Part shown: positions 25,135 through 37,696 of the stretch, one piece after another
How the letters are laid out: every line of letters starts with the position of its first letter
How positions within the stretch are numbered: the stretch's first letter is position 1
Origin: Artocarpus heterophyllus
Lineage: Eukaryota; Streptophyta; Magnoliopsida; Rosales; Moraceae
DNA: 64,000 bases
Assembly (NCBI GenBank): GCA_025403435.1
Contig: CM046339.1
Coordinates: 2,558,212 to 2,622,211 of the forward strand
Direction of reading: 5' to 3'
The notes under the pieces: model-generated
What the model saw: the letters and a program-made list of their open reading frames with translations, nothing else
The model's database searches: none
What the model was told of the DNA's origin: nothing
Made by a program: the position numbers and the translations under genes

Positions 25135-28100
25135 TGTAACGACCGAGAAAAATCTAAAAATTAATAAACGTGATTAATTAAGGATTTTTCCAAAATTACT
25201 TAGTTAAGTACTTGAGACGTTATGATAGTGCATTAAAATAGTTATTTTAATGTGCTAAACTAAAAGTTTATGATTCATTAATTTCTTGTATGAGCCATAG
25301 TGGTGGCAATTATAAGAATCTCAATTTAAAAGATTTAAATTGAGATTATGTGATAAAAGTGGAATTTCCCAACTTACCATGATTATATGAAAATTCCTGT
25401 ATAATATCAGTTCAGCAAGAGTACAGTTATGTGTATATGAATTTTAAGTTTACGGATCAAAAATTTGATCAATTCGACCACGACACAGTATAAATTTTTA
25501 AGAGCAATAAAGCATCTTTAAATATTTGAAAATTCAAAAAAAAGGAAGAAAATCTCAAAAATCAGAAATCTCTCTCTCTACACTCTTTCTCTCTCTACAT
25601 TTTCTCTCTCCTCCAACCCGGTCAAGATTTCGACGTCCGTTTTCGACACCTCTCATGCCAATGGAAAGCTCTCGATGAGCTGAGTCCAATGAAGTGCCGT
25701 GCCGCCCAAAAAGCTACTAGAGGAAGCTGCACGCGCCGTCCAAAGTGACGGAGAAATCCAAACTTTTCGATGAGATATCTTTACCGTCTGACGTCCGATA
25801 GACGTGATTCTTGTTCCTACACGACCACCGTGATGAGAGGAACAAAACCCACCCTTGGTGATAGCTCAACAACTGCCGAATTGCTTTGCCTGTCTACCGC
25901 CACCTTACGCCGCCACACCACGATGGAACTCTGCCTTGTCGGAGGAAGTGGCTGACACCACCCTTCCCAATGGATTTAGAGGATCAAGGGGAATAAAACC
26001 CCTTGATCAATTGCACCGAAGGAGCCTATTTCGTCAGAGAACAGCCAACGTCGCCGTAGGCCGCATCGAGTTCTTCAATTCCATCAATTTTGATGGCATT
26101 GAGGGGCTGCAATTGAGTGGAAACACTCAGAGGAGGATGGTTAGCAAAAGCCCTCAGCCAATTTTGGGTTTCCACCGTCGGAGAATCAAGATCGAAATCT
26201 CCATTTTTGGCCACCGACTTTGAGCTCCGACCTGCTATGTTAGAGGCAGAATTAGGCAAAATTGTCACTGCCATTGGACTCAGAGGGGTCAATTTAGGGA
26301 GAGTCCCAAGCCCAGCCACCAATGGAGTCCGATTGACGACGGTCAAAGTTAGTCAACGTCGGTCAACAACCGGTCAACAACGACTTTGGATTTTTATGAT
26401 CCGGATCTCCGATCGACGATCCAAGACTGTCTCTCGACTCGTTTCGATGCTCTAAATGCAATGGTGACCTCCGTTTGAGCTAATTTGACTCTGGTGAAAA
26501 TCATCTGGTACCTATTGTATGTGAATCAAGGCGATTTAAACTGAAGTAACGGAGTCCAGAAGGACGTTTTCAGTAATGTATGATCTCTAAAAAGCATTCC
26601 TAGCCATTCATGGTTGCTCGAGAAGCACTGTAGAGGATGCTTCGCATACTGTAAATACAACGAGGTACAACTAGATCCGCTTAGCTCAGAGTCCGAGTAA
26701 GTAGGAATCTTGCCTACAGTATGAATAGTTTTAAAATAAGATATTTTAAATGTGTTCATAAAAAGTTATGAAAATGCATGATTAGTGATTGTTACACTAT
26801 TTTATGTTAGAATGGGTATTATTTTATGATTTATTATGATACGTTTTGTCATGATATGATATGTTATGATGATGTCATGATTAATGTGTGATGAATGCAA
26901 TATTTAAATCATATTGTTTAGTCACTCTCAAGTTATGTATGTTTATGATTTATGATTTGCAAAATATGTTTGCGTTATATGTTGCATTTGTTATGCAATA
27001 TGTTTTACAGTACAAGTTATGAATTGCAAGTGCGTTGCATATGAGGTGATTGCATTTGAAATGCTCACTAAAGTTAATAAGAAGGTAACGTAAGGATAAA
27101 AAAAAAAGTGTTGTACCAGCCTCTTGTTGTGAGGTAATGAAAGTAAAGTTAAAGTTTGAACTCCTAGATGTGAGGTACATGACCTTGAAGTTCGATGGTC
27201 TCAAGTCTTCCACAAGGGAAGCATCATGGTTATAATCTCATGATTAATGATGTTGATACGAACACAAAGGTAAAATAAGGAAAGTTAAAGTAAGATAAGG
27301 AAATATAAGGAACAATGATAGAAAGTTAAAATAAGATAAGGAAAGTTATGGAACAAAGATAAGAGTTAAAGTAAGGAATGAATGATTATAGGATATTCAT
27401 AATTAAGCATAAAACGAGTTGACAAGACAACATAAAATGTTCATGCATATTTTTATTAAAATGATTTTTAATTATGTTTTGCGAGACTAATTTTCTACTT
27501 ACTAAGCGAAAGCTCATTTAAGTATGTTCATGTTGTAGGTAAGAAAACCTGTCAGTGACATTTGTTGGACGGTAGTAAGCGGTGGACGAAAGGTGGAGAT
27601 GGGTATAGATACTACTATGGTATATTTCCATTGCCAAAAGAAAAGGTTATTTTTCCACTATTTGATATAGTACTTTCAAACTTCAAGAAAGTTGAAGTTA
27701 AGAAACGTTTTCAAAGTTAAGTTATATTTTACGAAATGTTTTATCCAATTGTAAAGTTAAGTTTCAAGCTATGTTTCAGTAATTGTTTCTTCTTAAGTTT
27801 TAAGAAACGATTCAAAAAGGGTTTTAAAGGAAAATGTTGAGTGAGGTCTTAACTTGAAATGCGACAATAGTCGTTACAGTTTTTAAGTATGTTTTAAGGA
27901 ATCTTTTAAAGGAAGTAATTCTTAAAAAAATTATCTTCATGTTTATAAGAAAAGTTTTAAGGATATTTTATTATTATATGTTTTAAGAGATTAATATTGT
28001 GAAGTATGCAATTGCTAAGCAAGTTGAATTAAAAGAATGTTTGCATTTGTTATGTAAAAGGTTTTAAAGTTTAAATCATGATTTGCAATGTATTTTCAAT

Positions 28101-28420
28101 AATTATGTTTAAAGCACTTTTGCATTTTTTTTAAATGCATAATGTTTTACAGTTTAAGTTATAAGTTTTATAATGCATTTATTATGCAGTAAGTTTTACA
28201 GTACAAGTTATGACTTGCAATGTGTTTACAAATGTTATACAAGTTATTTTTAAAATATGTTTTCATTTATTATGCATAAAGATATAAAGATTAAGTAAAG
28301 GTTTGCAATGTATTTGAAAGGAAAATTTTTATTCCGTAATTTTTAGTACTTTATGTTAAAGTATGTTGAAATTATGATTATGTTCAAGTTAAGTGACGGC
28401 CACGTAGGCGAGTCGTCACA
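25135..28420 (+). mobile_element. Solo LTR of a gypsy-like element, 3286 bp, TSD ATAAT
   Basis: It starts TGTAACGACCG and ends AGTCGTCACA, with ATAAT at 25130-25134 and 28421-28425. After an AT-rich first part it carries a pyrimidine tract (25568-25610), a GC-rich segment (25615-26460) and a block near 26580-26720 (CATTCCTAGCCATTCATGG) that recurs, inverted, at 35460-35580 in the other long solo LTR. Length and terminal style match Tekay/Del chromoviruses, which have LTRs of several kb. That lineage is an inference from neighbouring similarity. Confidence 0.87.
25855..26223 (+). other. Open frame in the GC-rich part of the solo LTR
   Basis: A 122-codon frame in the probable transcribed part of the LTR. 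Its central segment (WNSALSEEVADTTLPNGFRG, then KPLDQLHRRS) matches, in frame, the 107-codon minus-strand frame at 36055-36378 in the other solo LTR (WNSALPEEVTDTTPPNEFRG). I recognise no protein family. Shared nucleotide ancestry of the two LTRs could explain the match without any protein being made. Confidence 0.3.
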
Positions 28421-30603
28421 ATAATAGAAGTGCATGAAAACAAATAATTACTGCCTCGACAAAAACATAACCAAACTACAAATAATAGATAGCTTACCTC
28501 ATGAACTCTGCGAGCTACCCAAAGAACCCGCTACTCTGCAGCGTACTGAGATCCTCTTTGGCATATTTAAATTAAAATAAGACAAATATACAAAACTATT
28601 AGTGAATGGCTCAATAGGCTTATAAATTCAAAAGTAGCACTTAAATAATAATGAACTTGTAGTAAGCTAAATGGAGAGAAAACATAAGTAATTTAATTGA
28701 ATTCCAATAAAAAATTACCATACTGCATTATATGATTTATTGAAAATGATCTATAAATACTTATTCATTTGTAAGGCCTAAAAACATCATCAAAGTGGCC
28801 CGTATAGATTTTTGAAACCTGCCTCCTAGGTCGCCCTCTGCACTATCTAAACTCTGAAGGTTCCATGCATTTAAAACTCAATTAGCAGCAAAATCTCATG
28901 CTGGTTAGCGTTTGAAAACTATTTCAAATATTTTATCACTCAAGGAAATCTCATCCCAAGTTATTGAATCTTTATTTATAAAATATGTTTAGAAAAAATA
29001 TTTTCAAAACATTTGAAATAAATTATAAATCATTGTTAATATAATCAATTCTTAAATTTGTTTTAAGAATATAAGTTCATGCCCAAATAATCTTTAAATT
29101 ATAGTTAAGAATGAGAGGATATATAAATCCTATCTCAATATTTTAAGTAGTGAAGCACTCCTCGTAACTCCGTTCTAGACTGATAAACGTTAGCTCTACA
29201 AAGATAGCAGTTGACTTTGTTAACATTTATAACTATTAACTTATTAGAATCAAAATTAAACTAATTTAACAAATTAGTATGCCACGTATAGATTTTTAGT
29301 ATGCCTTAATAAACTTTAAATTTAATAATTTTACTAATTAAACACACTTTAAAATATATTTTCAATATTTTTGGTCAAGGAAAAAGGCAAAAACCAATTT
29401 AGAATACAACAATAAGCGTGGAAGGCTATAACTGCTGAAATTGCAATCCATTAAGCTGGCTGGTCGACTGAGGCACACTACGGTCAATTGACTGCTGTAT
29501 CAGGTGAGCAGGCCGGTCGACCAAGATGCACTGGGGTCAATCGACTGTTGTGTCACAAAGCTGGTGTTCCCACTTTGATCTGTTTCGTGCAACCTGAGTT
29601 CAATCAAACTCAAATCATTTTAAATTAGTTCGAAAGTATTTTAAACAATAGATTATGGTTTGGAATCAACATAGGAGCTAAGTAAAACCTATGCATATTA
29701 TTCTAACTTGTTTTCATAATTCAATCATCAAAAATCAAAGTTTGCTCAAAAATACGAAAAATGGAACCAAAACAAGTTTCAATCCAAATTGCATGTATTT
29801 AAAGGCTTTAATCTTGTTTATGAAATGTTGAAACTCACATATTGTATATGCTCAATATTCCCCCTTCATCCTCAATTTTCAAAAATAAAAAATTTAAATT
29901 TAAAATTCTGACATGCAAATTCACATTCATCACAAACTCTTAAAAAGAAGAACTAATTATCATTATGCCATAACTAAGACCCAAAAATGCGAATTTTGAA
30001 CAAACAAATTAATGATAAATCTTATGAACAAGAGAACTAAATCACCTTCACAACATTTCTAATCTATATTATGGGAAAATTGGTGCTTTGACCTTCAATT
30101 TTGGCTTTGGTTGTGTTCATTGGCTGGGATTTTTCTATTGAAACAAAAAGAGAAAGAGAAAGAGGGAGAGAGAAAGTGACGTGTAAGAGTGATGTGAGAA
30201 AGGTAGAGTGCTGGGAATTTTTCTAGGTTAATCTCTGGCTTTAATCTGAGAATGGAGTGTGGTTTCAAAGTAAAAATATGGTCTAATTTTTTTTTTATTA
30301 GACTTCAGAAGTTTAAATTGTGCAAAACAAGGAATGATAATTCATGTGCAAATCTGAGTATGATGAGTAGGGCTATTTTGCAATTTGGCAAAGCTTGGGT
30401 TTTTTGAAGGAAAGAAATGAAACAATATGGAAAAGGTGTAAATAATAAAAGTGACTAGAGAATCAATTTTTTTAGATGAAATTTCTAAAAAACAAAAAAG
30501 TAAATACACTTTTAAATGTTGTAAATAACAAATCAAATTTAATTGACACACTAATCACCATATTTGCACATTAATTTTGTTTAATTAATTTTGGGACATC
30601 ACA

Positions 30604-31220
30604 TGGAGAGTCCGACATATCAACCCGACACCAATGATGACAGTAGGCGTAGGCCTACTAAAGAATGGTGCCACGTCTACTATTTTTTGTGAATTAATTA
30701 TTTAATTAATTTTGAAAATAATTATTCAAATTGGTAATTAGGATTTTTAATTAATTATTTAAATATGATATTTCAATAATTAACTTGAATCCTAGTTGAA
30801 ATTGAATTCTAGATAATTGTTCACAATTATTTAAATTATATTATTATTTTAAATAATATAATTCTAACATAAATTGGAATTGCTTGAATAGGACTTATTC
30901 TGGATGATGTAGAAAATCACAGTTTCCCTGTACTATGATTGGCCGAATTTTTTGAGATAAATGTCCTATAGGTGGCACCAACTTTAGAGTGAGAAGAGAG
31001 AAATTTATCTCATAATTCTTATAAACTTCTAACTCCTCGTACTACTTCTATAAATATATTGCCTAAGTGCAAATTAAAGAATAGGGCTTAGATCAAGCAT
31101 CTTTAGTAATCTTAGTTCGTCAACACTTGAGTACTTAGTAGGAGAATAGCTGTAGTGAAGATTTGCTGAGTTGTACCTACCCACACACATGGCTTTAAAG
31201 GAAGAAAATAGCATTGAAAA
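30604..31220 (+). other. Minisatellite remnant, then LTR-like sequence
   Basis: The first 60 bp or so (GAGAGTCCGACATATCAACC) have the character of the degenerate minisatellite of element A. From about 30690 the DNA is AT-rich and then LTR-like, with TATAAATATA at 31049-31058. It continues at 46463-46620 on the far side of the large gypsy element, which inserted here. I found no ends or primer site, so the LTR reading is tentative. Confidence 0.35.
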
Positions 31221-34200
31221 TGTAATGACAAGGAAAAATTTATTAATAAAACCTAATATTTAATTAGGTTTAATTAATGAATTTACCCTTAAAATTGCTA
31301 TTTTGTAAAAAATTGTGACAATGTACAAATAAGCGGTATTAACTGAATGTTTCACTGTGAATGTGATGCAATGTTGGATATTAATAATACAGGTTTATGA
31401 GTTTAATTACTTGATAATTTATAAATAATATCTATAAAATGAATTTTATATCACAATTAATTGTAAAATTGTGATACAAACGAATGAGTAATTAGAATAC
31501 AAATAAGACATAGAGTCCATAGTGACCCAACCTAGTGTGAAAAGGAGGCCAAAGCAGTATAAGTATACTGCTAAGTGAAAACACAGATATAAAAAACGTT
31601 ACATTTGGCCTCCAAAAGTAAACCAAAGGTAAGTAAAATATTTTATACAGTCTAAGGATATATTTTGCACTGATTTTACCATGATAGTATAAGAAACACT
31701 GTTTTGTAAAAAATTACACAATATAAAATTTTTAGGGCCTACAAAGTGGACACCCATTGAATTTCTATTGGACCACCAAGCCATGAAAGGTGGCCCAATC
31801 AAATTGTGACACTTGGTAACCCAATGGATTACCTTATGAGTCACCCATGTGGATAAGCTTGCATTTAATGTGAGATTAAGCCAAAAAAATCCCATCTTCC
31901 TTCCTCAACTCCCACGACAGCCATTGTTGGACCTTCTCAAAAATTTTCTCAACCCAAATCTTTGCAAAAATAACTCTGAGCAAGTTCAAGAGGCAAAATT
32001 TAAGAAAGTTCAACAAATTTTAAGGTAAAACCTAAACTTTTTTTCAAGTTTTCAAAGGGATTTTTCATGGTTAAGGGAGAGTTTAATTCATGGTGTTTTT
32101 GCATGAAAAATATTTAGGAAAAAGGATTCAAAGGAGCGTTGGAGGGCAAGAATCACAAATTTTTCAAGTTGGGTAAGTTTTGATATTTAAAGTTTTAAAA
32201 TTTTGTGATTTTTATTTTCTTAAAAGCATATGGTTTCTTGAGCAAGTTTTTGATTGAATTCCATGGAAATATGAATTATGGTGTGATGATGTTGTGAAAA
32301 TTGAGGTTTAAATGTTAAAAATGGTAGTTTATATAAAAAGCATTATTTTTGTAATTTTGGTATTAGTATTACAAAAATAGTGGTAGAGGACGAAAATGAC
32401 CTAGGAAAAGGTTGAAACTGCTTATACAGTGGATAGACGACAGTTTTGAAATGGATTTTTTCAAAAATGCCCTAAGGACTAAATTGAAAGAAAAAGTTCT
32501 TTTTCAAAAGAATTGAAAAATGCCCAAAAACACCCATATACAGTGAGAATTTTGAAAAAGTTAAAACATAAAAGTTGTAGATCTCGATGAAATTGTTAGG
32601 CAAAGAGGACGGTTCGTCGAAAATCTCAATCGTTTGAGAGATTTTAATTTTTCAAGAATTTGTTAAAATTGGAAAAAAAAATTTAAAGGGCAAAAGCATC
32701 ATTTTTCAAAATGATTTAGGGTACGGTACTTTAAGTAAAAATGTTCCTTATGAAAAATGACAAATTATGGTTTAAAAATATTAATTTTAGTCTTGGGGCT
32801 AAAATTGTCAAAATTTTCAGTTTAGGGATTAAATTGTAAAGTTTTACTGAAATGGGGCATAGAGATGAAATAAGGAGATCCTACCCATTAGATCATTATT
32901 TTGAAATTAATACATGACTATTTTCGTTAGAATAACGAAATTGAGCTCGAGAAAGTTAGTAGGCCCGCTAGGGGCAAAATTGTCATTTTTTTAGTCGACC
33001 GAATCGTTCTAAAAATGTCCCTAGATGGGGAAAAAGGAATGATTAGACAGATTTCCACCTTCGTGAGAAATGATAGGGTAAGGTTGGATTGAAATAAGAA
33101 AACCGGGAGTTAATGAAGTTGTATATAATTATGCAACTCAATTTATTAATTTATGATCGTTTTGTAATGAGACATAAAGGAAATAGTGAACTTTGGCTAA
33201 TAGCTTTATAATTAGCCAACAGGAACCTAGAAGTCTAAGAGAGAGGAAACCGAAGTTACTTTGCATAATACACGAATCAAGTAAGTTCCTATCCCACCTA
33301 CAGTATGAAATTATAGATGTAGAACATATAATATATATATGTATACATGTGTGCATATCAAGGTGTATACTAGTGTGTATGCTATAACATGAATACCTAT
33401 AAGTCATTAGTGTATACCTGTAAGTATACAGAATAAATACCTAAGTGTATATTATGATATGTACCTGTGTGTATACTATGTTAAGTACCTGTGTGTACAT
33501 TATGCCAGGTACCTGTGGTATATTAATGTGTACCTGTGTGTATATAAAGTATGTACATGTATGTACTATATCGTACAAGAACATTTATGTTTTGTGTATA
33601 ACATGTGTTTATCACTTCATGCATGGTATGATAACCACAATAAATAGACTGGTAATTATATCACCAGAAGTTAAGAAAAGTGTCGTACCGACTCCTAACT
33701 CAAGAGGAGTTTAAGGATAAAATATGGTCTTAGTGTTACGAAGACTTAAGTGCGTAGTGGTACGAACACTTGGGCCCTAGTAAGAGATAAGATATAAAAA
33801 AGATAAGGAATGTTTATAAGTAAGCATAATTGGGTGATGCATTTTATTGATTGTGCATGTAGGCTATATTGGGACTTACTGGGCATAAACTCATTAAGTG
33901 TTTCATGCTGTAGGTATTTCAACAAGAAGGTCAGAATAATTTCATAGTTGAGCTGGCAAAGGGATGAGTAATGTGCAGAATGGGTATGGATTCCGCCGCA
34001 GTATGTTTCCGCTGTAGTATATTTTAAGCTATTTTAAAATGTAATGTTTAGTAAACAGTATTATAAAAGAAAGGTTGCTGAAGTAAATATATGTATATAT
34101 TTGTATTCCGAAAGTTGCTAAAACTAGTCTATGTGAAATATTTATTAAAAAAATAAATTTCTTAAATTTTTGCCTATAAGTAAGTAAGTAAAAGGTTTAT

Positions 34201-34228
34201 CACCGCCTAAAAAATATAGATTGTGACC
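31221..34228 (+). repeat. Left LTR of the gypsy element
   Basis: 3008 bp from TGTAATGACAAGG to TTGTGACC (the normal terminal CA is CC here). It aligns end to end with 43451-46462. Open frames inside it, including those at 33138-33714, run through GT-rich repeats and are not genes. Confidence 0.9.
33330..33600 (+). repeat. GT-rich minisatellite in the left gypsy LTR
   Basis: Degenerate units of about 22-26 bp (TACCTGTGTGTATACTATG and variants) repeat through this stretch. The right LTR has the same array at about 45565-45835. Confidence 0.7.
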
Positions 34229-34229
34229 G

Positions 34230-34243
34230 TTTGTATTAGAGCT
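34230..34243 (+). other. Degraded primer-binding site of the gypsy element
   Basis: TTTGTATTAGAGCT directly after the LTR is two changes from TTGGTATCAGAGCT, the Met-tRNA primer site. Confidence 0.65.
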
Positions 34244-34335
34244 GAAATCTTGCAACCCTACTGCACATTATTGTTAGCTCTACCGCCATAGCTCAAGTAA
34301 GATAGTTTAATTTTAAGTATAAGAATGTTAAGTTT

Positions 34336-36721
34336 TGTAACGCCCTTATATGGGGGTTAACAGTTTTTAATGAGATAAAATAAAAATAAATAATAAAAGT
34401 AAAACCTTAAAAATAAAATTTGCCCGGGACTTAAATGAAAACTCTCAACTCAAAAATAAAAATATAAACGACAATTAAACCACAGTTTAATGTAGCACCT
34501 TAAATTTAATAATATAAACTGTTGTCATCATCATTTTAACCCTCAACACATTGTAATACAGTCACAGAAAGTAACAATTGATGCTTACATTATCATGAAG
34601 AACATTCTCAACAATTGAAGCAGTCCCAATGTAATATAGCTACATCACTTCCTCAACTATATTTCTCGTAGCCACCTCACACTTAGTGAGTCCTGAAAAG
34701 ATAAAAACATAAGGGAATGAGCGACACTATGCTCAGTAGAGAAAGCCATTACTCACCTTTAGGTTTTTATCATTACCACATTAAAACCTGCATGGTTAGT
34801 AAGTTACATCATATTCCAGATCATGAGGTTTATTATGATCACATCTTATGGATACCGTAGTTAATCATTACCAAGTGTCATAATTACACATTTAGACAAA
34901 TATTACCAATCATCATTGTTCCTAGGTATCCATGTTAAATTGAGTATCACTCAACTCATCGAAACCCAAATGGGCGCACTTGATCACCCTATAAACATTC
35001 CAAGGGTGTTCCGGTGAGGGGACATCAAGCCCCGAGTCCTCACCAAGTCAATTCCTGTACAGTGTATTCTGGGACTTTCAACCCAAGGAAGCGTCATCAC
35101 CTTCCCCCTATTTTACCTTTTAGGGTATTCATGCCCAAGGACGTAACCGCCGCCCTCTTCATGTCTCACCATTTCTCTATATTAAATCATTATTAATAGA
35201 GTCAGTTTTCCTAACTATGCTTCTCAATTTATAACATGTGTCAATTCATTATGTTCCTCGCCGTACAATACAAGACGAGTCCATGTCATAGTTTCATATG
35301 TGATACTCATATAATATCAGTTCAACATAGATATATATATATTGCGGCAAAACAATCAATTTTAATTCTATAAAAACCTCACAAAAGATGAGTAATAGAA
35401 TCCCTACCTTTCAAGCTTATCAACAGTCTCTTAATCCTGGAATCAATTAACGTTAGCTCCATACTCCCTTGATCTTGAACTCTAAGCAAAACAGATCCAG
35501 TTGTATCTCGCTGTATCTACGAAGCATCCTCTGTAGTGCTCCTCGAGCGACTATGAATGGCTAGGAATGCTTCCTGGAGATCATACATTCTTGAAAATGT
35601 CATTCTGGACTCCGATACTGCTATTTGAATCGCCTCGATCTGCGTGCAGTTGGTACCGGATGATTTTTATCGGAGTGGAATTTGCTCAAACGGAGGTCAC
35701 CATTGCATCCAGAGCATCGAAACGAGTCAGGAGTAGGTCTCGGATAGTCGATCGGAGGTCCGATTCACAAAAATCCAAAGTCGCCGTTGACCAGCCGTTG
35801 ACCGACGTTGACCACCGTTGACCGAATTTGACCGTCGTTGACCGGCGTCAATCGGGGTCCGTTGGCAGCTGGGCTCGGGCCTACCCCCCCTAAATTGACC
35901 CTTCTGAGTCCAATGGCGGGGTCAATTTCACCTAATTCTGCCTCTAACATAGCGGGTCGTTAAGTACAACGTCGGTAGAAATGGATGAGCTCCGATCTTG
36001 ATTCTCCGACGATGGAAACCTGAAATTGGCTGAGGGTTTTTGCTACCCATCCTCCTATGAGCATTTTCCCTCATCCAATTTGAAGAAACGTGGCTGGGAA
36101 GAACCAAAACAGAGGCTCCCGCGGTGGTTGACGACGGCGTTGGCCGTTCTCCGGCGAAACCGGCTCCTTCCGTGCAATTGATCGAGGGGTTTTACTCCCA
36201 TTGATCCTCTGAACTCATTGGGAGGGGTGGTGTCAGTCACCTCCTCCGGCAAGGCGGAGTTCCACCATGGGGGCGGCGGTGCACGGCGGCAATAGGCGGG
36301 CGGAGCAATCCGGCGGTTGTTGAGCTGCCACCAAGGGTGGGTTTTGTTCCTCTCATCACGGTGGTCGTGTAGGAACAAGAATCACGTCGATCGGACGTCG
36401 GACGGCGAAGATATCTCGTCGGAAGGAAATGGGTTTCGCCGCCACTTTGGGTGGCGCGTGTGGTCTCCTCCAGCGGCGTTTTGGGCGGCGCGGCACCTCG
36501 TTGGACTCAGCTCGTCGAGAGCTTTCCATTGGTGTGGGAGGTGTCGAAAACGGATGCCGGAATCTCGGACGATATTTGAGGGGAGAGAGAGAATTTTTAG
36601 AGAGAGAAAGTAGAAAGAGAGAGAGTTTCGAATTATGAGAGATTTTCTGATTTTTTTTTATATATATACTAAAAATTAATCTAATTACCTTAATACCCTT
36701 AGGAGAATAACGGGTGTCACA
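34336..36721 (-). mobile_element. Solo LTR, 2386 bp, minus strand, TSD AGTTT
   Basis: Plus-strand ends are TGTAACGCCC and GGGTGTCACA. AGTTT flanks it at 34331-34335 and 36722-36726. On the minus strand it begins TGTGACACCCG and shares with the solo LTR 25135-28420 a pyrimidine tract (36570-36640 inverted), a GC-rich segment (35750-36560) and the CATTCCTAGCCATTCATAG block (35550-35575 inverted). It inserted about 100 bp after the primer site of the gypsy element, in its leader. The internal region was lost by LTR-LTR recombination. Confidence 0.9.
36055..36378 (-). other. Open frame in the minus-strand solo LTR
   Basis: 107 codons, in frame with the related segment of the frame at 25855-26223. 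Proline/arginine-rich, no recognised domain. A neighbouring shared segment is MLEAELGEI (35765-35950) against MLEAELGKI (near 26237). Whether it is translated is unknown. Confidence 0.3.
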
Positions 36722-36771
36722 AGTTTTTATTTTATATGGAATTTTTATATTAATTAAGGTAAATGTAGTAG

Positions 36772-37579
36772 ATGGCGGCACCCCCGAATAAACCCAATGT
36801 GGAGGAGGACCGGAAAGTGAGTATTGCCTTCCGAGAGATGATACCTTTGTGCTACTATGGCAGTCGAAGACCGATGATCTTGATGAAATGGTTTCATGAG
36901 ATATAAGTAATTTTCGAGACTTGCCATACTCTACAGCATTTACAAGTTCCATTAGCCTCAAGGCGACTGGCAGGCGCCGCATTGGAATGGTCGATAAGGC
37001 TAGGGCCAGAAGAGCGACAGCATAATTGGGAAGGATTTAAAGCATAGATCTCAGAAGCATTTGCACCGTTCCCACTTGTTGACAACATGCAAGTCCAAGT
37101 AATTAGTTATGGGCGGATTGGCGTCGTAGGTAGTGTATGCGTGTAGAACCAATATGGGGTAGATACGTAAGAGAGCCAGTAGATCATTACATCTTAAGGT
37201 TCCACTGGAAATACCCCTATGGCAAATATATGATCTTATTTGGAGAGATTTTCCTGATGCAGTCCAGCAACAAATGCAGTACCCAAGGGATTTTCTTACT
37301 CTTAACAATTTCATTATGGAAGTATTGTACGCGGAGCAAAATGTGGTCGTGCCTTTAGAAGATCCCCCAGCAGACATGGAAGATGATGATGATGATGATG
37401 AGGATGATAATGATGATGTTGATGGTGATGACGATGATGAAGAGCTTGAATTTGTTCCAGTGCCTCCCAAACCTATTATCGCCAGTGACGACGAGTCTAC
37501 CGATTCGAAAGAAGAGGAGGAAGAAGACCCTGAGGAGGATCCCGAACATAGTGACATGTCCAGAGTAGAGTCAAATTAG
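36772..37579 (+). pseudogene. Gag-like extra ORF with acidic tail, upstream of gag
   Basis: The ATG at 36772 opens MAAPPNKPNVEEDRKVSIAF. With two in-frame stops and two apparent frameshifts (frames 1, 3, 2) the reading continues to TAG at 37577-37579. The first half has the layout of a retrotransposon Gag domain (FREMIPLCYYGS, then LAGAALEW, then NWEGF and ISEAFAPF). The second half (FPDAVQQQMQYPRDFLTLNN) ends in a run of more than 20 Asp/Glu codons (37378-37440) and a second acidic stretch (37505-37550). Without the solo LTR insertion it would start about 160 bp after the primer site, ahead of the normal gag at 38795. I do not know an extra ORF of this kind in Tekay-type elements, though other gypsy lineages such as Ogre/Tat carry one before gag. 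Role unknown; it may be a second nucleocapsid-like protein. Confidence 0.6.
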
Positions 37580-37696
37580 AAGAGAAGGCACCTATGATGA
37601 ATTGTATGTATTAAGATGTACATAGATGTGTGATTAGCACAGTTTTGGGCCTTGTTGTTTTGGTATATGTGTGTGCATCTGGCAAGTGGTATCCTT
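37580..37696 (+). other. Spacer before the hAT insertion
   Basis: Non-coding sequence of the gypsy element between the extra ORF and the hAT insertion. It ends in the left TSD copy GTATCCTT at 37689-37696. Confidence 0.5.

Larger units (their letters stand above)
24768..30603 (-). mobile_element. Degenerate minus-strand LTR-derived block
   Basis: The right end GGGACATCACA (TGTGATGTCCC on the minus strand) and the left end TGGTGACATGG have LTR-like termini resembling those of the gypsy LTRs further right. Internal landmarks shared with those LTRs, in minus orientation, include a CT-rich tract (purine-rich on the plus strand near 30150-30180) and a block near 29150-29210 similar to 35450-35560. 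Minisatellite sequence of element A lies on both outer sides, which supports the two boundaries. No TSD matched, and a solo LTR (25135-28420) splits it. It holds no gene; the small open frames are not credible. Confidence 0.5.

Noticed and set aside
33138..33714. Cys/Tyr/Val-rich ORFs in the gypsy LTR, repeated at 45425-45910
   Set aside because: They arise from reading through the GT-rich minisatellite in several frames.
36356..36982. 208-residue minus-strand ORF
   Set aside because: It spans the junction between the gypsy leader and the inserted solo LTR, so it cannot be an old gene; no domain.
37137..37358. Separate plus-strand ORFs inside the extra gag-like region
   Set aside because: They are frameshifted pieces of the one decayed ORF at 36772-37579, not distinct genes.
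37051..37557. Serine-rich minus-strand ORF of 168 residues
   Set aside because: It is the antisense shadow of the acidic GAT/GAA/GAG codon run; the poly-Ser is a by-product.
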